Source of the DNA: JANWHQ01 sp963775275
Lineage (GTDB): Bacteria; Pseudomonadota; Alphaproteobacteria; Caulobacterales; Caulobacteraceae
Direction of reading: 5' to 3'
NCBI GenBank assembly: GCA_963775275.1
Contig: CAVZII010000005.1
Span: 124,001 to 188,000, forward strand
Length of the DNA: 64,000 nt
Below are positions 58,607 to 64,000 of this stretch, one piece after another. The position numbers were made by a program, and so were the translations under genes. The notes below the pieces were generated by a model. It was not told where the DNA came from, made no database searches, and worked only from the letters and a program-made list of their open reading frames with translations. How positions within the stretch are numbered: position 1 is the stretch's first letter; each line of letters begins with the position of its first letter.

Positions 58607-60952
58607 ATGTTCCGTCGAGTTCAGAGCCGCGCCTTGTCAGATCCCGTGTCCCAGCCCCGCATCTCCGAGCTCGCCCGCGCGGGCGCGCCGCCCTCGTACC
58701 TGGACGGCCTGAACCCCGAACAGCGTGAGGCGGTGGAGACCGCCGACGGGCCGGTGCTGGTGCTGGCCGGGGCCGGCACGGGAAAGACGCGGGTCCTGAC
58801 CACCCGGCTGGCGCATCTTCTGGCCACGGGCCGGGCAAGGCCGTGGGAGCTCTTGGCCGTCACCTTCACCAACAAGGCCGCACGCGAGATGCGCGAGCGG
58901 ATCACCGCCATCATCGGCCCCTCGGCCGAGGGCCTGAGGTGGCTGGGCACCTTCCACGCCATCGCCGCCCAGATCCTGCGCCGCCATGCCGAGCTGGTGG
59001 GCCTGAAGTCGAGCTACACCATCCTGGACACCGACGATCAGGAACGGCTGATCAAGCAGGTGCTGGAGGCCGAGAACATCGACTCCAAACGCTGGACGCC
59101 CCGGCACCTGGCCGGGCTGATCGACCATTGGAAGAACCGGGGCTGGACGCCGGACAAGCTGCCGGCCTCCGAGGGCGGCCACTTCGCCAACAACCGCGGC
59201 CAGGCGCTCTACAAGCTCTACCAGGAACGCCTGCGGGTGCTGAACGCCTGCGACTTCGGCGACCTGCTGCTGCACAACCTGACGATCTTCACGGCCAACG
59301 CCGACGTGCTGGCCGACTACCAGCAGCGGTTCCGCTACGTGCTGGTGGACGAGTACCAGGACTCCAACGTCGCCCAGTACCTGTGGCTGAGGCTCCTGGC
59401 CCAAGGCCGCCAGAACATCTGCTGCGTCGGCGACGACGACCAGTCGATCTATGGCTGGCGGGGCGCGGAGGTGGACAACATCCTGCGCTTCGAGCGCGAC
59501 TTCCCCGGCGCCAAGGTGATCCGGCTGGAGCGCAACTATCGCTCCACCCCCCACATCCTGGCGGCCGCCTCGGGCCTGATCGCCGCCAACAAGGGCCGGC
59601 TCGGCAAGACGCTGTGGACGGAAGCCGAGGGCGGCGAGAAGCTGCGCGTGCGCGGCGTGTGGGACGGCGAGGCGGAGTCCCGCCTGATCGCCGACGACAT
59701 CGAGCGCTGGAAACGGTCGGACCGCCGATACCGCGAGTGCGCGATCCTGGTGCGCGCCTCCTTCCAGATGCGCGCCTTCGAAGAGCGCTTCGTGCTGCTG
59801 CAGATCCCCTATGTGGTGGTCGGCGGGCCCCGTTTCTTCGAGCGCGCCGAGATCCGGGACGCCCACGCCTATCTGCGCCTGATCCAGTCCGAGGACGACG
59901 ACCTGGCCTTCGAGCGGATCGTCAACACCCCCAAGCGCGGCATCGGCGACACCACGGTCGCCAAGCTGCTGCAGCTCGGCCGGCTGAAGGGCGTCTCCGC
60001 CTCCCTGGCCGCGCGCGGGATCATCGCCACCGACGAGCTCGCGGCGCGCACGCGCACGGCGCTTTCCAATTTCCTGAGGGACCTGGACCGCTGGCGCGGC
60101 CTGGGACAGTCGGTCCCCCATCCCCAGCTCCTGGAGACCGTGCTCGAGGAGTCCGGCTACACCGACGCGCTTCGGGCCGACCGGGGGCCGCAGAGCCAGT
60201 CGCGGCTCGACAACCTCAAGGAGCTGGTCCAGTCGATGGCCGCCTTCGACAGCCTGGAGGCCTATCTCGAGCATATCTCTCTGGTGATGGACCTCGAGCG
60301 CGACGCCGGCCAGGACGCGGTCCAGATCATGACCCTTCACTCGGCCAAGGGGCTGGAGTTCCCCCTCGTCTTCCTGCCCGGCTGGGAGGAAGGCGTGTTC
60401 CCCTCCCAGCGCTCGATGGACGAGAAGGGCGAGAAGGGCCTGGAGGAGGAGCGGCGGCTCGCCTACGTCGGCATCACCCGCGCCCGGGAGGAGGCGCGCA
60501 TCTCCTTCGCCGCCAACCGCCAGGTCTACGGCCGCTGGACGAGCCAGCTGCCCAGCCGGTTCGTGGACGAGCTGCCCGACTCCAACGTCGAGGCCGAGAG
60601 CGAGACCGGCTACTACGGCGGCGGACCGGGCATGAACGAGTACGGCAGCCGATGGGACACCGAGGCGAACTTCAGCCGCGGCGGCTATGCCTCGCCCGGC
60701 TGGCAGCGGGCCCAGGCGCGCACTGACGGCGGCGCGGCGCGCCCGCGCGGACCCCAGGTGATCGAGGGCGAGGGCCGGCTGGTGGCGGTGTCCGAGCCCG
60801 GCGCCAGCGCGTTCAAGCGGGGCGACCGCGTCTTCCATCTCAAGTTCGGCTACGGCCGCATCACCGGGGTCGAAGGCAACAAGCTGAGCGTCGCCTTCGA
60901 CAAGGCCGGCGACAAGAAGGTCATCGACAGCTTCGTGGAGAAGGCGGACTGA
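58607..60952 (+). CDS. uvrD: DNA helicase II (UvrD/PcrA)
   Basis: A superfamily 1 helicase for nucleotide excision and mismatch repair. About 781 residues carry all motifs: VLAGAGTGKTRVLTTRLAHL (I), VDEYQDSN (II), CVGDDDQSIYGWRGAEVDNI (III), ERNYRSTPHIL (IV), MTLHSAKGLEFPLVFLPGWE (V) and RLAYVGITRAREEARISFAA (VI), with a C-terminal Tudor-like tail (GDRVFHLKFGYGRITGVEGN) that can bind RNA polymerase. ATG 58607 is used; GTG 58598 or TTG 58634 are alternatives. Confidence 0.95.
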   Translation: MFRRVQSRALSDPVSQPRISELARAGAPPSYLDGLNPEQREAVETADGPVLVLAGAGTGKTRVLTTRLAHLLATGRARPWELLAVTFTNKAAREMRERITAIIGPSAEGLRWLGTFHAIAAQILRRHAELVGLKSSYTILDTDDQERLIKQVLEAENIDSKRWTPRHLAGLIDHWKNRGWTPDKLPASEGGHFANNRGQALYKLYQERLRVLNACDFGDLLLHNLTIFTANADVLADYQQRFRYVLVDEYQDSNVAQYLWLRLLAQGRQNICCVGDDDQSIYGWRGAEVDNILRFERDFPGAKVIRLERNYRSTPHILAAASGLIAANKGRLGKTLWTEAEGGEKLRVRGVWDGEAESRLIADDIERWKRSDRRYRECAILVRASFQMRAFEERFVLLQIPYVVVGGPRFFERAEIRDAHAYLRLIQSEDDDLAFERIVNTPKRGIGDTTVAKLLQLGRLKGVSASLAARGIIATDELAARTRTALSNFLRDLDRWRGLGQSVPHPQLLETVLEESGYTDALRADRGPQSQSRLDNLKELVQSMAAFDSLEAYLEHISLVMDLERDAGQDAVQIMTLHSAKGLEFPLVFLPGWEEGVFPSQRSMDEKGEKGLEEERRLAYVGITRAREEARISFAANRQVYGRWTSQLPSRFVDELPDSNVEAESETGYYGGGPGMNEYGSRWDTEANFSRGGYASPGWQRAQARTDGGAARPRGPQVIEGEGRLVAVSEPGASAFKRGDRVFHLKFGYGRITGVEGNKLSVAFDKAGDKKVIDSFVEKAD

Positions 60953-61085
60953 GACCGCGGCGAGTCCCAGGGCGCCCAAAAAGTCCGGGTGTCGGGCGTT
61001 AATCTGTAACCAACTCTATTGCAGATTGCGCCCATCGGCCCCACCTGCGCCGTGAAGGGTCGGGTTCAGGACAAGGGCGGCGGAT

Positions 61086-61664
61086 ATGGCGCAATCACCC
61101 CTCGAGGTCATCGGCATCTCGGGCAGCCTCAGGAAGGCGTCCTACAACACCGCCGCGCTCAGGGCGGCGCAGGAAGTCGCGCCCGAGGGCATGCAGATCG
61201 AGATCGCCTCGATCGCCGACATCCCCTTCTATGACGGCGACGTCCAGGCCCACGGCTTCCCGCGGCCGGTTCAGGAGCTGGCGCAGAAGATCCGAACCGC
61301 CGACGCGCTGCTGATCGCGTCTCCCGAATACAACTACTCGACCTCGGGCGTGCTCAAGAACGCCATCGACTGGCTGTCGCGGGTCCCGGAACAGCCTTTC
61401 GCGGGCAAGCCCGTCGCCCTGATGGGCGCGAGCATGAGCCTGACCGGCGCCGTGCGGGCCCAGTACCACCTGCGCCAGATGCTGGTGTTCCTGGACGCCC
61501 TGCCCGTGAACAAGCCCGAGGTGTTCATCGCCCAGGCCCACCAGCGCTTCGACGAGAACGGCGCCCTGACCGATGCGCCCACGCGCGAGTTCATCCGCAA
61601 GCTCCTGGAGTCCCTCGCCGTCTGGACCCGTCGGCTGCAGGCGGCCGAGCCCGTCACAGGCTGA
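61086..61664 (+). CDS. NADPH-dependent FMN reductase family protein
   Basis: A 192-residue flavodoxin-fold reductase (chromate/quinone reductase-like). FMN-binding ISGSLRKASYNTAALRAAQE and the ASPEYNYSTSGVLKNAIDWL signature are clear, and a dimerising AGKPVALMGASMSLTGAVRA segment follows. The physiological substrate is probably a quinone or oxidised metal; assignment to one is not possible. Confidence 0.9.
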   Translation: MAQSPLEVIGISGSLRKASYNTAALRAAQEVAPEGMQIEIASIADIPFYDGDVQAHGFPRPVQELAQKIRTADALLIASPEYNYSTSGVLKNAIDWLSRVPEQPFAGKPVALMGASMSLTGAVRAQYHLRQMLVFLDALPVNKPEVFIAQAHQRFDENGALTDAPTREFIRKLLESLAVWTRRLQAAEPVTG

Positions 61665-61729
61665 CGCTAACGCCGGCGCCAGCCGGGCCCGGGAGGCGAG
61701 CGGCCTTCAGGACAGGCCGGGCTTGTGCG

Positions 61730-64000
61730 TCATGCCGCGGACACACCCCGGGTGGACCGGTCGATGGAGCCTTGTTGGAGGAGCTCCGTGGCGCGTTCCG
61801 CCTGGACCGCTTCGCTGAAGAAGAAGCCCTGGCCCTTTGTGGCCGGCCCGATCGCCAGGAGCAGGCTCCTCTGCTGTTGCGTCTCCACGCCCTCGGCGAT
61901 CACCTGGATCCCGAGCTCCTTTGCGACGCCGATGATGGCGCGGACGGTCGCAGCCTGCGCCGGGTCCTGGGTCGCGTGCTCGATGAACGTTCGCGCCACC
62001 TTCAAGTGGTTCACCCGGTAGGCGCGGAGGTAATCGAAGGATGAATAATCCGTCCCGAAGTCGTCGAGCGCGATCTGGATGCCGACATTGCCGAGCTGCT
62101 CGAGCACGTTGTTGTGGGCGAGGGTGGCCTGGGCGAGCATCGATTCGGTGACGTCGAACTCCAGCTCCTGAGGCTTCACGCCGGTGCGATCGAGGACGCC
62201 GGAGACCTGGCGGACGAACTCCGTCCCAGTCCTGAGCTCCGACATCGACACATTCACCGCCATCACCTGGGGCGCAACGCCCTGGTCCTTCCAGCTCCTC
62301 ATCTGCTCGCAGGCGTGCTCGAGCACCCAGCGGCCCAGCGGGCGGATCTCGCCGGTTTGCTCGGCGACCGGGATGAAGTCCGCTGGTTTCAGCAAGCCGC
62401 GCCTGGGGTGATTCCAGCGCACCAGCGCCTCAATGCCGATGATGCGGCCCGACGTGAGCTCGACCTGTGGCTGGTAATAGAGCTCGAGCTCACCCTTTTC
62501 GATCGCCTGCCTCAATTCCTCGGTGATGATCACGCGTTCGCTGACTTGGCGGTCGAGATCCTCGGTGTGGAAACGGAACTGGTTCCGGCCCTCTTCCTTG
62601 GCCCGGTAAAGGGCGAGGTCCGCCTGGCTGAGGATCACCTCCGGGCCCGCGGCATCCGCCGAATAGGGCGAGATCCCCACGCTGGCGGTGATGTGCAGCA
62701 CGTCCGAGTCGATCTTGTAGGGCGCGCCCAGGACCTGGATGATGTCCGACGCCAGGGCGCCCGCATCCGAGGGGTCGGCGATGTCCAGCTGGAGCACCGC
62801 GAACTCGTCGCCGCCGAGGCGCGCGATGAGGTCGGTCTCGCGGACCCTGGTCTTCAGGCGCTCGGCCACTTCGCGCAGGAGCTTGTCGCCCATCGGGTGT
62901 CCGCGGGTGTCGTTGATGTCCTTGAAGTGGTCGAGGTCGAGATAGAGCACCGCGAAGGGAGATTCGCTGCGCTTGGCCGAGTTGAACGCCTGTTGGAGCC
63001 GCTCGACGAAGGTGGCGCGATTGGCCAGCCCCGTCAGGGAGTCGGTGCGGGCGAGCTGGGCGATCTTCTCCTCGGCGATCTTGCGCTCGGTGATGTCGAC
63101 CATGATGCCTTCGAGCTCGACGAGCCGGCCGAGCTCGTCGCGGACGGGGGTCCAGCGGTTCTCGACCCAGCGCACGACCCCGCTGGGCAGCACCAGCCGG
63201 AACTCGATCATCGTGTCCTTGGCGTCCTTCCCGATCGCGGCGGCGGCGGCGGCCAGGGTCTTGGCCTGGTCGTCCGGGTGAACGATCTTGGGGATCAAAG
63301 CCTCGAGCGTCGTGACGTCCTTCGCGCGGAAGCCGAGCTTGGAGCTGTTCTCGGACATATAGCTGATCGGCAGTGTCGGCTCGCCCTTGACCCGGTAGAG
63401 CACCGTGGGGCTGTTCTGAACGATCCGATTGGCGTCGGCGAGCTCCTGGACGTAGCGCGCGCGGATCGAGGAAACGCCGATCAGCCCGGCCAAGGTGGTC
63501 AAGGTATCCGTCTCAGCCCAGCTCCACTCGCGAACCTCGGTCGAGGAGTCCATGAACCACAGGCCGCCACAGAACTTTCCCTCCGCCATCACCGGGATGA
63601 AGAGCAGCGAGCGCATGCCGGCCTTCTCGAAGGCGCCGCGGCAAGCCGCGCCGACCTGATGGAGCGCGAGCGAAGTTCGCTCTCCCACCAGGCTGGCGGC
63701 CGCCATGCCAGGCAGCTGGCCCGCAAGGTCCAGGTCCTTGAGCGCCGGTTCGCCGATCATCGACTGCAGTCCCGGCGCCGCCCACTCCTGTTTGACGCTC
63801 GAGCGCAGGCGTCCGTTCTGATCGGTCTCGATAGTCGAAAGCTGGACCCGGGCCACCGCCAGGGTCTGGCCCATCAGCTCCAGCACCGAGGCGACCGCGT
63901 CGTCGATGTTGAGCGCGCCCAGGAGGTCCGCAGCGCTGTGGGCGACGGCCTTGAGCATGGCGTCGTGGGCGTGCAGGGCTTCCTGGGCCGCCTTGCGCTC
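61730..64000 (-). CDS. GGDEF-EAL cyclic-di-GMP protein with GAF and PAS domains (partial)
   Basis: The reading frame continues past the right edge, so this is the C-terminal part of a larger sensor. From the edge: a linker ERKAAQEALHAHDAMLKAVA, a GAF domain (GMRSLLFIPVMAEGKFCGGL), a PAS/PAC domain ending MVDITERKIAEEKIAQLA, the GGDEF domain (FAVLYLDLDHFKDINDTRG and ARLGGDEFAVLQL) and an EAL domain (GIEALVRWNHPRRGLLKPAD, DDFGTDYSSFDYL and QVIAEGVET). Both catalytic signatures look intact. Such dual-domain proteins either make or break c-di-GMP. Start unknown; ATG 63958 is internal. Confidence 0.9.
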   Translation of the reverse strand, partial: ERKAAQEALHAHDAMLKAVAHSAADLLGALNIDDAVASVLELMGQTLAVARVQLSTIETDQNGRLRSSVKQEWAAPGLQSMIGEPALKDLDLAGQLPGMAAASLVGERTSLALHQVGAACRGAFEKAGMRSLLFIPVMAEGKFCGGLWFMDSSTEVREWSWAETDTLTTLAGLIGVSSIRARYVQELADANRIVQNSPTVLYRVKGEPTLPISYMSENSSKLGFRAKDVTTLEALIPKIVHPDDQAKTLAAAAAAIGKDAKDTMIEFRLVLPSGVVRWVENRWTPVRDELGRLVELEGIMVDITERKIAEEKIAQLARTDSLTGLANRATFVERLQQAFNSAKRSESPFAVLYLDLDHFKDINDTRGHPMGDKLLREVAERLKTRVRETDLIARLGGDEFAVLQLDIADPSDAGALASDIIQVLGAPYKIDSDVLHITASVGISPYSADAAGPEVILSQADLALYRAKEEGRNQFRFHTEDLDRQVSERVIITEELRQAIEKGELELYYQPQVELTSGRIIGIEALVRWNHPRRGLLKPADFIPVAEQTGEIRPLGRWVLEHACEQMRSWKDQGVAPQVMAVNVSMSELRTGTEFVRQVSGVLDRTGVKPQELEFDVTESMLAQATLAHNNVLEQLGNVGIQIALDDFGTDYSSFDYLRAYRVNHLKVARTFIEHATQDPAQAATVRAIIGVAKELGIQVIAEGVETQQQRSLLLAIGPATKGQGFFFSEAVQAERATELLQQGSIDRSTRGVSAA

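Noticed and set aside
1..64000. CRISPR array or cas genes
   Set aside because: No regularly spaced direct repeats and no Cas-like proteins were found.

Overview
The window is chromosomal DNA from a GC-rich alphaproteobacterium, almost certainly of the Caulobacterales (Caulobacter/Phenylobacterium-like). The evidence is a 358-residue CcrM GANTC methyltransferase preceded by a perfect CtrA box (TTAA-N7-TTAAC), a circularly permuted two-piece tmRNA with an ANDNF-type tag next to an alpha-type SspB, an F0-only ATP synthase operon with b and b' subunits, and an ilvBN operon behind a leader-peptide attenuator. I cannot assign a species from the sequence.

Layout. 0.4-10.5 kb: capsule or surface polysaccharide export and synthesis (KpsE-like, KpsD-like, two glycosyltransferases on the other strand, a frameshifted KpsC-like gene, a KpsS-like gene). 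10.7-18.9 kb: a PLD-family protein overlapping tail-to-tail with an EEP nuclease/phosphatase, then pheA, kdsB, pyk, a PEBP protein and a TonB-dependent receptor. 19-28 kb: ccrM, an SDR and a carboxymuconolactone-decarboxylase-like gene, a decayed carboxylesterase, rnhA-thrB, ispH, a secreted hypothetical and argS. 28-30.6 kb: atpI-B-E-F'-F. 30.7-41.6 kb: an APH-family kinase, smc, three DsbA-like thioredoxins interleaved with dciA, mutY, mrp, a HAD phosphatase and serB. 41.7-46 kb: a methyltransferase, miaA, and ilvB-ilvN with their attenuator.

46-52.9 kb is the most unusual part. It holds two tandem small exported paralogues, then ssrA, then sspB, a caspase-fold (C13) peptidase, and a membrane protein built on a beta-lactamase fold that has lost all three catalytic motifs. 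After these come a RusA-like nuclease and ybjQ, then an IS1202/ISNCY-like insertion sequence flanked by a long direct repeat and sitting just upstream of fumC. 52.9-64 kb: fumC, GNAT, a secreted hypothetical, GST, a DUF4169/ribbon-helix-helix pair, an EamA transporter behind a 16-bp palindrome, an orphan ParA, uvrD, an FMN reductase, and a GGDEF-EAL sensor protein that runs off the right edge.

How genes work together. KdsB makes CMP-Kdo, the donor used by KpsC/KpsS-type linker synthases as well as by LPS. tmRNA tags stalled products and SspB delivers them to ClpXP. SMC and DciA lie in one chromosome-maintenance cluster and CcrM reports replication state. Many neighbours share ATGA stop-start overlaps, and two genes (miaA, the RusA-like gene) appear to start at CTG inside a CTGA overlap. 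Two frameshifted genes (KpsC-like, transposase) could be real decay or sequencing error; the carboxylesterase is a true remnant with a large internal deletion.
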